64,000 nucleotides of DNA from Ailurus styani (taxonomy: Eukaryota > Chordata > Mammalia > Carnivora > Ailuridae). The notes beneath the pieces were generated by a model. That model ran no database searches. It was not told the DNA's origin and saw only the letters and a program-made list of their open reading frames with translations. The DNA lies in contig LNAC01001218.1 in assembly GCA_002007465.1 (NCBI GenBank), forward strand, positions 124,001-188,000, read 5' to 3'. Positions 1 to 9,557 of the stretch are shown piece after piece. A program made the position numbers and the translations under genes. Each line of letters begins with the position of its first letter. Within the stretch, counting starts at the first letter, position 1.

Positions 1-200
1 TCAGTGGGTTAAAGCCGCTGCCTTCGGCTCAGGTCATGATCTCAGGGTCCTGGGATCGAGGCCCGCATCGGGCTCTCTGCTCAGCAGGGAGCCTGCTTCC
101 TCCTCTCTCCTCTCTCTCTGCCTGCCTCTCTGCCTACTTGTAATCTCTCTCTGTGTCAAAATGAATAAATAAAATCTTTAAAAAAAATATTAAAAAAAAT
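1..200 (+). mobile_element. Can-SINE, cut by the window edge
   Basis: This is a carnivore tRNA-derived SINE that begins inside the A-box region (CAGTGGGTTAAAGC). It continues through GGGATCGAGGCCCGCATCGGG, a CT-rich block and the tail AATAAATAAAATCTTTAAAA. Full copies elsewhere in the window start GGGCGCCTGGGTGGCTCAGTGG, which holds the pol III A box TGGCTCAGTGG. The TAATCTCTCTCTGTGTCAAA tail variant is shared with the copy at 21583. Confidence 0.97.
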
Positions 201-785
201 GTTTGGTAGAATTCACGAGTAAAGCCATCAGGTCCTGGGGTTTCTTTTGTTGAGGATTTTTAAATTACTGATTCAATTTCTTTTCTCATTATTGCCATGT
301 TCAGATTTTCCACTCCTTCAGGATTCATTCTTTATGTTGAATGTTTCTAGGAATTTATCAATTTTTTCAATGTTATCCAATTTCTTAGTTATTCATAGTA
401 CTCTCTTAGGATCCTTTGTATTTTGTGGTGTCAGCTGTAATGTCTCCTCTTTCATTTCTGATTATATTTATTTGAGTTTTCTCTCATTTTTCTTTCTTAG
501 TCTAGCTAAAGGTCTGCTTTTTTTTAAAAATCTTTAATAAAACAGGTGCTGGTTTGGTTGATATTTTCTATTGGTTTTTTGGTGTCAATTTCATCTGGTC
601 TTACTCTGATCTTTGTCATTCCCTTGCTTCTGCTCACCTTGGATTTTGTTCTTGTTTTCCCAGTTCCTTCAGTTATCTTAAAATTAGGTTGAAATTAGGT
701 TGTTTATTTGAGATCTTTCTTGGAACTTAATGTAAGCATTCATTGCTATAGACTTCCCCCTTAGAACTGTTTGTTGTTGTTTGGA
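201..785 (-). mobile_element. LINE-1 ORF2 fragment, antisense
   Basis: On the minus strand, bases 222-241 encode T-P-G-P-D-G-F, the conserved motif that precedes the reverse transcriptase palm in L1 ORF2. Going up in coordinates the sequence runs through the linker between the endonuclease and RT domains, ending near the CTTAGAACTG block (about 755-768). Many stops and frameshifts are present, so it is a dead fragment. The following element begins at almost the same ORF2 position. Confidence 0.85.
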
Positions 786-1163
786 GGAAGGACTTTTATA
801 TTACTAATTCAGTCTTTTTGTTTGTTTTATGTTTGTGGTTATCTCCAATTATTATTTTATCCTGCATCTGTTTCATTAGTTTTCATCTTTCTAGTAAATT
901 GTCCACTTTGTCTAAGTTATCTAATTTGTTAATAGTGAGTTTTTCATACTTTTCATTGCTATTTATATTTCTGCAAGGAAAGTGTTGCTATCTCCTCTTT
1001 CATTCCTGATTTTAGCAATTTGTGTCATTATTTTTCATTATGACACTTCATTATTTTTCTGGTTGTCAATCTACTTAAATTTTTTTTTAAAGTTTGTTGA
1101 TCTTTTCAAGGAATGATCTTTTGGGTTTATAATTTTCCATGTTTTCCTCTCTCCATTCATTTA

Positions 1164-1376
1164 TTATTTTTTAAGATGTATTTCATTATTTTTTAGAGAG
1201 AGAGCATGAGTGGGGGGAGGGGCAGAGAGAGAAGGAGAGAGAGAAAGAATCCTCAAGTTAACTCCTCGCTGATCATGGAGCCTGATGCTGGGCTCAATTG
1301 CAGAACCTTGAGATCATGACCTGAGCTGAAATCAAGATCCAGCAGCTTAACTGACTTGAACCACCCAGGCACACCA
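1164..1376 (-). mobile_element. Can-SINE (older copy)
   Basis: The antisense copy ends in GAACCACCCAGGCACACC. An imperfect target-site duplication TCCATT(T)CATTTA is seen at 1152-1163 and 1377-1389. The sequence is much more diverged from the others (GATGCTGGGCTCAATTGC core), so this is an older insertion into the L1. Confidence 0.93.
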
Positions 1377-2611
1377 TCCATTTCATTTATCTTTACTCTA
1401 TTTTTTATTATGTCTTTTCTTTTGCTCTTTGAGTTTTTGTTTTAGAAGGTAGAAAATGGGGTTACTAGTTTGAGGTTTTCCTTGTTTTTTAAGATGGGGA
1501 TTTATAGCTACAAATTGCTCTGTAAGCAGTGCTTTAGCTGCACTCTAATTGTTTTGTACGATTTGTTTCATTTTCATTAATCTCCAAATATTTTCTAATT
1601 TCCCATGTAATATCTTCTTTGTCTCTTGATTTTCAGCTGTGTTCTTTTAAATTTTTTCATATTTGTGAATTTTCCAAATTTTCTTCTGCTGTTGATTTCT
1701 AATTTAATTTCAATATGGACAGAAAATATTTCATATCATTTCAAAAATTTTAAATTTATTCATACTTGTCTTATTGCCTAGAATATTGTTGATCCTAGAG
1801 AATGATCCATTTGTACTTAACAATATTGACAATATTCTACTTCTTTTGAATGAATGAAGTATCCTAGTTGTTAGGTCCACTTGGTTTATAGTGTATTCAA
1901 GTTGTCTGTTTTCCTGTTGATCTGCCTTGTTCCATTCATTTTTGAAAGTGATATATAAAATCTCCAATTATTATTTTTGAATTGTCTATTCCTCCCTGTA
2001 CTTCTGTCAGTTTTTGCTTCGTGTACTTTGTAGCACTCTTGTTAGTTGCATTTACATTTATAATTTTTATATCTTCATGATGAATTTACTCATCATAATA
2101 AAATTCCTTTCTTTGTCTTAAGTAACACATTGTGTCTTACTACTTTGATATTAGTGTAACTACTCTACCTCTCATTTGTTTACTGCTCAAATAGTATATG
2201 CTTTCTGCATCCTTTTAATTTCAAAATATTTTTGATTTTGTATCTAAAATATGAATTCTGTTGAGAGCATATAGATGGATCATGTGTTATTTTTTAGACT
2301 ATTCTGCCAAGCTCTGCCTTTGAGGTATTTAATCCAAGTACATTTAACGTAATTTTTAATAGGGTAGGAGGTTGTACATCTACCATGTTTATATTTTATA
2401 TATGTCTTATTTATTGTTTATTCCTCTATTCTATGATTTATGCTTTAATTTTTGTAAAAGAAATTATTTCTAGTGTACATTTTTAATTCCCTTGACACTA
2501 TATTTTTCTTAGTTGTGTTCTTAATGGTTACCCTGGAGATTCCAATTAGTATCTTAAAACAATGTGGTTCAAGTTAATACTAACTTAATTTCAATATTTT
2601 AGAAAAACTTG

Positions 2612-2820
2612 GTTTTTTTTTAAAGATTATTTATTTATTTGACAGAGAGAGAGAGAGATCACAAGTAGGCAGAGAGGCAGGCAGAGAGAGAGAGAGAGGA
2701 AGGAGGAAGAAGGCTCCCCGTTGAGCAGAGAGCCCAATGCGGGCCTCGATCCCAGGACCCTGAGATCATGACCTGGGCCGAAAGCAAAGGCTTTAACCTA
2801 CTGAGCCACCCAGGCGCCCT
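2612..2820 (-). mobile_element. Can-SINE, mustelid-like subtype
   Basis: The antisense copy has the core GCGGGCCTCGATCCCAGG and ends CCACCCAGGCGCCC. An exact 11-bp duplication AGAAAAACTTG flanks it (2601-2611 and 2821-2831). It lies inside the old L1 and shows little divergence, so it is a comparatively recent insertion. Confidence 0.97.
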
Positions 2821-3354
2821 AGAAAAACTTGTTTTAATATATCTCCATCTTCCTTCTCCTTAAAATATTATTTGTATATAAATCACATCTCTGTAGATTG
2901 CATGCCCATCTGCACTGCTTTATAACGATCGCTTGTTATCTTTTAGAATAGATAAGAGATAAAAAGAGTTACAAAATAACAAAACAAAAATGCATATTTT
3001 CTTTCATAATGTCTATATGTTACCTTTACTGTTGTTCTCCATTTTTTAACATGGGTTTGAATTAGTGTCTAATGTCCTTTCATTTCTGTATAAAGGACTA
3101 CCATAGTATTTCTTGAAAAGTGAATTTCCTAGTAAAAAAAATTCAGTTATTGTTTTTCTATAAGTCTTAATTTATTTCACTTTTAAATGGGAGATTTGCT
3201 TTTGCAAGGCATAGAATCTTGGCGGACAGTCTTTTCCAGTGTCATTCCATTCTCTCCTATTCTCCATAGTTTCTGATGAAAAATCATTTGTTAAACTTAT
3301 TGAGAGTCCCTCATACATGAAAAGCAATTTTATATTGCTGCTTCCAATATATTC

Positions 3355-3558
3355 TTTTTTTTTAAGATTTTATTTATTTATTTCACAGAGGAAGAGAAGA
3401 GAGATCACAAGGAGGCAGAGAGGCAGGCAGAGAGAGAGAGGGGGAAGCAGGCTCCCCACTGAGCAGGGAACCCGATGTGGGCCTCGATCCCAGGACCCTG
3501 AGATCATGACCTGAGCCGAAAGCAGAGGCTTTAACCCACTGAGCCACCCAGATGCCCA
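3355..3558 (-). mobile_element. Can-SINE, mustelid-like subtype
   Basis: The antisense copy is flanked by a 17-bp target duplication with one mismatch, CTGCTTCCAATATATTC at 3338-3354 and CTGCTTCCAAGATATTC at 3559-3575. It interrupts the old L1. Confidence 0.96.
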
Positions 3559-5240
3559 CTGCTTCCAAGATATTCTTTTTGATTTTCATTTTCACCAATT
3601 TTGCTGTGAAGTATTAAGAGGTGGGTCTCTTTGTGTTTATTATACTTGGATTTGTTGAGGTTTTTGAATGTGAAAATTAATGTTTTTCATCAAATTTGGG
3701 TTTTTTAGGTAATTATTTGTTCAAGTACATTTTCTGCTTCTTTTCTTTTTCTGAGACTTCTACTCTGTCTTTGTTGGTGTCTCAAAGGACTCAGAATCTC
3801 TGTTCCTTTTTCTTAATATTTTTTTTCCTTTTTACTACTCAGACTGGATAGTCTCTATTGACCTGAATTTGCTGATTCTTTATTCTACCAGCTAAAATCT
3901 GCTGTTGTGATCCTATAATTGTGCCACTTTTAACTTTTATTATTTTCATTTTCATTTTTTTGTTTTCAACTCTAGAATTCCAATTGAATTGTTTGTTGTG
4001 AGTTTTACCTCTGTATGGATATTCTCTATTTGTGAGACATTGGCATACTTTTATTTAATTTGTCAGATATGTCTTCTTTTAGTTATCTGAACATACTCAT
4101 AATAGCTAATTTAAAGGTTTTGTCTTCTAAGTACAGAATCTGCCACACACACTCTTGAGGGCATTTTCTGTTAGCTGCCATTTCCATGTTATAATCTCCT
4201 GTTTCTTTGGATGTCTGGCATTTTTTTTTTATTGATGACTTGATATACTAGAAAATATACTGAAAGAGCTCTGTATTTAGAACTTTTCACCTTCAGAAGA
4301 TGTTGTTGCTAGCTACTTTTGTTGTCATATTTCTTAATGCTACTTATGTTTAGCACTTTCTGGTATTAATTCTATATATTTTGAGTTTGTTTGTCTCCTG
4401 AGTTCTGTGCAATTTCCAACCCCTTTTAGTCTTTTGTTTTTATTTTTCAGTATGACTTCCTAGGAGTCATACTTTGGCCAGTATAATTTAGAGAGCAAAT
4501 AGTGAGTGTGCATATTTCCTTAAAACACTTTGTCTGTATGTCTTCTGTCCTTTTCCCGAGAGGGTCTGTGTGAAAAGGCACAGCTTCACACTTCAGATGG
4601 AAGTTTGCTTTCACTTAGCTTTCACATTTTTCTTACACAGGGCCTCAAGGTAAGCTAGTGTTAAGTGTCTGAAGTGTTTTTTTCCCAGGACTTTTCATGA
4701 ACATGCGTACAGATTTGGGCAAATTTTTAGGTCTCCAGGAATTTGTTGGAGCTTTCTAAAGTTCCCTATGTTTGTCTAGTTCTACAGGACTTCTTCAAAA
4801 TTCACAGGCAAGCTTTTGTCTGTCCCATCTGAAATCGTAACCATAGGAAGTTGAGATACAGCCAGTTGTTTGCCTTTGTTTTAGTGATACCCTGAAGTTA
4901 AGTTCTCCCTACCCCTCCCCAGCTGTGCTCTCACTCAAATCAAATAGCCGACCACATTCTGCTTTCTATGGGAGTCCCAAGTTTGGGCAACAAATTAAAA
5001 CCATGCTCTGGGGGTTGTGCTTTTAACAGAGTTTCAAAAGCAATCAGATTTCTCCATTGTCTAAAATGCTTTTGGACTTTGGTTACCACTCCTTTGGGGT
5101 GGGAAGAGACAGAAGTGAGAATAGATCCAAGTTAAAACTTTAGAGATCTCACTGTTCTATAAAGTTTTAGAAATGTTTCTTGGATAAATTATTCTCAATT
5201 ATTACAGTATCTTTTGTTATTTGCCAGAGTTCTGAAATAA

Positions 5241-5874
5241 TTGATTTTAGTTGTTTTGCCTTTATTTTCATTGTTTCAGGTGGAAAGCAACTTCATTAAG
5301 TTCCTCACAGTTGCAGAAATTGATCTTTGTACCTTTCTTTTACCTCTCTGTAGTAAAGAATTCAGTGCTTCAATAAATGGAAATTCACTGCACCATGAAA
5401 ACAGGTTAAAAAAAAAGGAAAATGACAAATAAGAAAAAAAAAATCTTCATACACAAACAAACTCGTCTGACTGAATGGCTACTCTTCCTTAGTATTGTGG
5501 TTGACATTTTCTCAGAATTGAAGATAGCTTTGTGGAGATTTTAGAATTTAATTGGCCTAGTTAAGTTTTCAAAAGTGAAACATTCTGTGAGGCCTGGAAG
5601 AAACATTACCTCAACCAAATATACTCCCATCAATTTGCATGCCCAAATACAAATTATTCCCAGCTAGACAATCTGCCATAAAACAATAATTTAATCTTTC
5701 ATGTAAAATTTTTATTTAATATTTTTTCTAAAGAGTTTTGTTTTATGTAAAAGGACACTTTTTTTTTTAAATAAAATAGTATCTGAAAGCCTTTATATAA
5801 CACAGAACTTATAAATAAAGAAATTTACATTTTTTTTTCAGCATGTTGCTCAGGAATGTATTGCATTTAAATTA
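5241..5874. other. Unassigned AT-rich DNA
   Basis: No gene or clear repeat is recognised. Poly-T runs occur at 5760 and 5831. The first part may still be the diverged 5' end of the old L1 that precedes it. Confidence 0.4.
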
Positions 5875-6000
5875 TAATTTGCTTCTCAAAGCATCAGTTT
5901 TCTCATCTATAAGAAGAGTTTAACAATACTGACAACTTTATAGGACTTGTCATTTGATTAAATGTTATAGTACACATCAAATACCTCTCAGATATTTCCT
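5875..6000 (+). mobile_element. MIR SINE fragment
   Basis: The stretch CATCAGTTTTCTCATCTATAA, followed by a TAGGACTTGTCATTTGATTAAATG block, matches the MIR core (CAGTTTCCTCATCTGTAAAATG then GGGTTGTTGTGAGGATTAAATG) in the right order and spacing. Confidence 0.7.
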
Positions 6001-6299
6001 TCAACTATTGTTTTCATACACACTTCTTATTACCCACTGAGGAATTTCATATGTAGTTCTTTCTCTTTCAGAATCACTATGCCAAAGGACCAGAATTTTA
6101 CAGCCCATACAACTAAGTTTGAGAAATCTCCTCATATTTCAGACAGGGTAGGGGGAAAGTAACCATTTTCATATATGGAGCATTTTCCATAAGAAAAGAA
6201 TGTCCTCTAAGACAAATGATTTTACCAGAGTCTCATTTGACCTAGGGGAAATGTGATTAGACAATTATTATCCTTTTACCTTTCCAGTCTCATAAAGGG
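6001..6299. other. Unassigned DNA
   Basis: No gene or repeat is recognised between the MIR fragment and the start of the plus-strand L1. Confidence 0.4.
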
Positions 6300-6824
6300 A
6301 GAGAAAACACATCAAGAAAAGCTTCTGAAGGCCACAGCACAGAGAACCAGACCCAATAAAAACTGATATTTAATCATGACAGTATAGAATACTTCCCCTT
6401 CCCAAAACCTAAACAACACATAAATAGAGCTCTAGTATAAGAGAGTTGCAAGGCATAAACTCTGTTTAAGAAGGAATTATTAAGGAATTCCAAAGCCAAC
6501 AGGGTAAAATAAAAGGAAATGAGAAAATTGAAACCTCTAGTACCTAAAGTTATAGGAAACATTGAACACAGTCCAATATCTAGGGAAACTGATATAAAAC
6601 CTCACCCTAAAAACTCTAAATATCTTAGTTTCTGTTTTTCAATAAATCATGTCCATATTGCAACAAAAAATTACAAGGCATGGTAAAAGGCAATAAAAAA
6701 TATTCTCAAGGGAAAACAAATCAGAACCAGACTCAGAAACAACAAAGAGGGTGGAATTATCAGATAAAGAATATAAAATAACTACGATTAATATACTAAG
6801 GGCTATAAAGGAAAAGGGAGCAAT

Positions 6825-7319
6825 ATGTGGGAACACATGAGTACCATAAGAAGAGAGATGGAAACCTCTAAAAAAGCATCAAAGTGTAATGCCAGAAATC
6901 AAAACCCTGTAACAGAAATGGACAGTTCCTTTGATAGGCTCATCTACAGATTGGCCATGACCAAAGAAATAATCAGGGAACTTAAAGATATGTTAATAGA
7001 AATTTCTCAAACTGAAAAACAAAAAGAAAAAAATGCAAAACAAACAAACAGAAGACAATACCCAAGNAAAAAAAGAAGAGAGATGGAAACCTCTAAAAAA
7101 GCATCAAAGTGTAATGCCAGAAATCAAAACCCTGTAACAGAAATGGACAGTTCCTTTGATAGGCTCATCTACAGATTGGCCATGACCAAAGAAATAATCA
7201 GGGAACTTAAAGATATGTTAATAGAAATTTCTCAAACTGAAAAACAAAAAGAAAAAAAATGCAAAACAAACAAACAGAAGACAATACCCAAGAATTATGG
7301 GACGATTAAAAAGATGTAA
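6825..7319 (+). pseudogene. L1 ORF1 remnant, duplicated around an N
   Basis: The frame encodes a piece of the ORF1 RNA-binding protein. It has the residues SSFDRLIYRLAMTKEIIREL and then a charged KDMLIEISQTEKQKEK stretch, which match the coiled-coil end and the start of the RNA-recognition region of mammalian L1 ORF1p. The frame is artificially long because bases 6848-7066 and 7073-7292 are two copies of the same sequence on either side of the single N at 7067. The copies differ by one A in a poly-A run, which shifts the frame. Downstream, recognisable ORF1 C-terminal sequence continues to about 7850 but is full of stops. Confidence 0.75.
6848..7292. repeat. Direct duplication around a single N (assembly join)
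   Basis: Copy 1 is 6848-7066 (219 bases) and copy 2 is 7073-7292 (220 bases), separated by the N at 7067 and a few A. They are identical except for one extra A in a poly-A run. A single N at the joint points to unmerged contig ends rather than a genomic duplication. Confidence 0.93.
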
Positions 7320-7852
7320 CATATGTAATGGAACACTAGAAGAAGAAGAAAGAAAGAATTGATAGAAAATATATTGACGTTATAATGGCTGAAAAAATAT
7401 AAAATTACTGACAAACATCAAACAATGGATGCAAAAAGCTCAAAACCACCAAATGGGATAAATATTAAAAGTGTACATATGGGCATATCATATTTAAATT
7501 GCAAGAACCAAAGAAGGAGAAAAATCTTCAAAGAAACCAGGCTGAGAAGGCACCTTATCTTTTGAGGTAGAAGGATAAAAAAATTGCACTGGACTTCTTC
7601 TCAGAAACCATGCTAACAAGAATCACACAGGGTGAAATAAACTGGTGAAAAAAGAACAGAAAACAACCTAGAACTTGATATAGAGAGAAAAGTTCCTTCA
7701 AAAATGAATGAAAAATAAAGACTTTCTCAGACTAACCAAAACTGAGAAAATGTGTTGCCAGTACACCTGCCTTGCAAGAATGATTAAGATAAATTCTTCA
7801 GAGGAAAGGAGAGTGATACATGTCAGAAATTTGGATTTGCATTTATATATGT

Positions 7853-7913
7853 ATATATATGTGTGTGTGTGTGTGTGTGTATATACAGAGAGAGAGAGAG
7901 AGAAAGCACACAA
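7853..7913. repeat. Compound microsatellite (TA/GT/GA)
   Basis: Runs of TATATG, then (GT)9-10, then ATATACA, then (GA)8 occur. This probably lies in the L1 just after ORF1. Confidence 0.9.
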
Positions 7914-8023
7914 GAGCACATTGGAGGAAAAGATAAAAGTAAAATAAAGTNGTGTGTATACAGAGAGAGAGAGAGAAAGCACACAAGAGCACATTGGAGG
8001 AAAAGATAAAAGTAAAATAAAGT
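7875..8023. repeat. Direct duplication around a single N (assembly join)
   Basis: Bases 7875-7950 and 7952-8023 are the same sequence on either side of the N at 7951. They differ only by one TA unit and one GA unit, so they look like two microsatellite alleles or two overlapping contig ends. Confidence 0.92.
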
Positions 8024-8278
8024 CTTCCAATTTACTTATTTATTTATTCTTGTGATCTACTAAACATTCAAATTAATAAGAACAACAATATAGCAGGTGA
8101 TTATAGCACATAACTAAGTTAAATGAAAGGCAGGATGGTTATAAAAGATGAGAGGGAAGAATGGGAATACTCTCTTATAAGGCACCTGCCCTATATGTAA
8201 AATGGTACTGTGTGATTATCAAATGGATTTAGATTAGTAGTTAATGTATACTGCAAACTCCAGGGAAACCTAGATTGG

Positions 8279-8466
8279 ATTTTTTTTTTAAGAGAGAGTA
8301 TGGAAGCGGGAGAGGGGAAGGGAAAAGAAAGTGGAAGAGAGAAAATCTTAAGTAAGCTCCCCACTCAGCTTAGAGCCAGATGTGGAGCTTGATCTCACAA
8401 CCCTGAGATCATGACCTGAGATGAAATCAAGAGCAGATGCTTAACTGACTGAGCCACCCAGCCACT
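8279..8466 (-). mobile_element. Can-SINE (older copy)
   Basis: The antisense copy ends GAGCCACCCAGCCACT and is flanked by CCTAGATT (about 8269-8276 and 8467-8474). It lies in the inter-ORF region of the plus-strand L1. Confidence 0.92.
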
Positions 8467-8481
8467 CCTAGATTTATTTTA

Positions 8482-8692
8482 TTTAAAGATTTATTTATTA
8501 TTTGAGAGAGAGTGCATGCATGCTCGCTCATGCATGAGCGGGGGAGGGACAGAAAGAGAGAGAGACAGAATCTCAAGCTGACTACTCACTGAGTGAGGGT
8601 TCCAACATGGGCTTGATCTCACAACCCTGAAATCATGACCTGAGATGAAACCTAGAGTCAGACGCTCAGTCAACTGAGCCACCCAGGTGCCC
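8482..8692 (-). mobile_element. Can-SINE, back to back with the previous copy
   Basis: The antisense copy ends GAGCCACCCAGGTGCCC. AAAGATTTA occurs at 8485-8493 and 8693-8701. It contains a 16-base perfect palindrome, CGCTCATGCATGAGCG, at 8525-8540. L1 sequence resumes after it. Confidence 0.92.
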
Positions 8693-8860
8693 AAAGATTT
8701 AATTTTCATAAGTGCAGTTGATATACTAAGAGAAAAGAGAAAATGGGAGTCAAACAAAATGCTCAGATAAAACCGGAGAAATCAGAAAAACAGAAGTTAA
8801 AAAAAGAAACAGAGAACAAGTGCAACAAATAAGAAATATGGTAGATATTTATCCAACAGT

Positions 8861-8980
8861 ATAATCATTTTAAATATAAGTGGTCTAAACACAACCATTA
8901 AAAGACAGAGACTGTTAATGTGGATAAAAGAAACAAGTTTAACTACATGTTGTTTACAAGGAACTCACTTTAAATATTAA
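8861..8980 (+). pseudogene. L1 ORF2 endonuclease N-terminal remnant
   Basis: Forty codons are open up to TAA at 8978-8980. The residues LNISGLNTTIKRQRL and TCCLQGTHF match the start of the APE-type L1 endonuclease. The usual catalytic glutamate in the LQETH motif reads G here (LQGTH), so the domain would be inactive even if complete. Homology ends about 12 bases after the stop. Confidence 0.8.
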
Positions 8981-9123
8981 AAAAGATATCAGTTGTTGCC
9001 AAGCCTTCTGGTACAGGAGGGATAAATCGATAAAGCACAAGGGACTTTTAGGATGGTAAATTATTCTGTATGACATTGTAATGGTGAATGCATGGCATTA
9101 GGCAATTGTTAAAACCTACAGAA

Positions 9124-9320
9124 TGTTGGGCGCCTGGATGGCTCAGTGGGTTAAAGCCTCTGCCTTCGGCTCAGGTCATGATCTCAGGGTCCTGGGATCG
9201 AGGCCCGCATCGGGCTGTCTGCTCAGGGGGGAGCCTGCTTCCCCCTCTCTCTCTGCCTGCCTCTCTGCCTCCTTGTGATCTCTCTCCCTCTGTGAAATAA
9301 ATAAATAAAATCTTTAAAAA
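9124..9320 (+). mobile_element. Can-SINE, mustelid-like subtype
   Basis: It starts GGGCGCCTGGATGGCTCAGTGG and has the GAGGCCCGCATCGGG core. An exact 13-bp duplication AAAACCTACAGAA is seen at 9111-9123 and 9321-9333. It is inserted in the 3' UTR of the plus-strand L1. Confidence 0.97.
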
Positions 9321-9421
9321 AAAAACCTACAGAACCTTATTTCACAAAAAGCAAATGGTAATATAAAATATGGATTTTAGTTAATAATATATTAATATTT
9401 TTCATTAATAATAGGAAAATC

Positions 9422-9447
<26 letters not shown>
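9422..9447. repeat. (GT)n microsatellite
   Basis: About 13 uninterrupted GT units lie in the L1 3' UTR, where related L1 families also carry a GT-rich spot. Confidence 0.95.
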
Positions 9448-9452
<5 letters not shown>

Positions 9453-9557
9453 CATAGAGATATACAGGGACTCTCTGTAATATCTTCTCAATTTTTATGT
9501 AAATCTGAAATGTTTCTAAAAAATAAAGTCTATTAGTTAAAAATATATATATATATG

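Larger units (their letters stand above)
786..5240 (-). mobile_element. Old mammalian LINE-1 (L1M type), antisense, split by three SINEs
   Basis: The segment starts with a second, more diverged copy of the ORF2 linker (about 786-1150 and 1377-1480). It then runs through sequence resembling the reverse complement of the endonuclease region (1480-2350) and on into ORF1/5'-UTR-like sequence of ancient L1 (2350-5240). Can-SINEs interrupt it at 1164-1376, 2612-2820 and 3355-3558, and the L1 sequence resumes after each. No usable frame survives. The outer boundary near 5240 is approximate, and the subfamily cannot be named without a consensus search. Confidence 0.75.
6300..9535 (+). mobile_element. 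Old LINE-1 with most of ORF2 missing (half-L1-like)
   Basis: Bases 6300-6820 resemble the region upstream of L1 ORF1. Bases 6825-7900 are an ORF1 remnant, 8024-8860 the inter-ORF region, and 8861-8980 the first 39 codons of the endonuclease. At about 8992 the sequence jumps straight to an L1 3' UTR (GGGACTTTTAGGATGGTAAA, then a GT run, then AAAAAATAAAGTCTATTA at about 9518-9535). The missing part is the rest of the endonuclease, the reverse transcriptase and the C-terminal domain. This is the architecture of half-L1 (HAL1) elements, but a simple deletion in an old L1M would look the same. Three Can-SINEs and two assembly duplications lie inside it. Confidence 0.75.

Noticed and set aside
247..537. 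96-codon hydrophobic frame that could suggest a membrane protein
   Set aside because: It is the reverse complement of the L1 ORF2 linker. T-rich L1 antisense strands routinely translate into F, L and S.
7698..8030. 110-codon minus-strand frame with a hydrophobic look
   Set aside because: It spans the N at 7951 and a microsatellite that appears twice. The sequence is L1.
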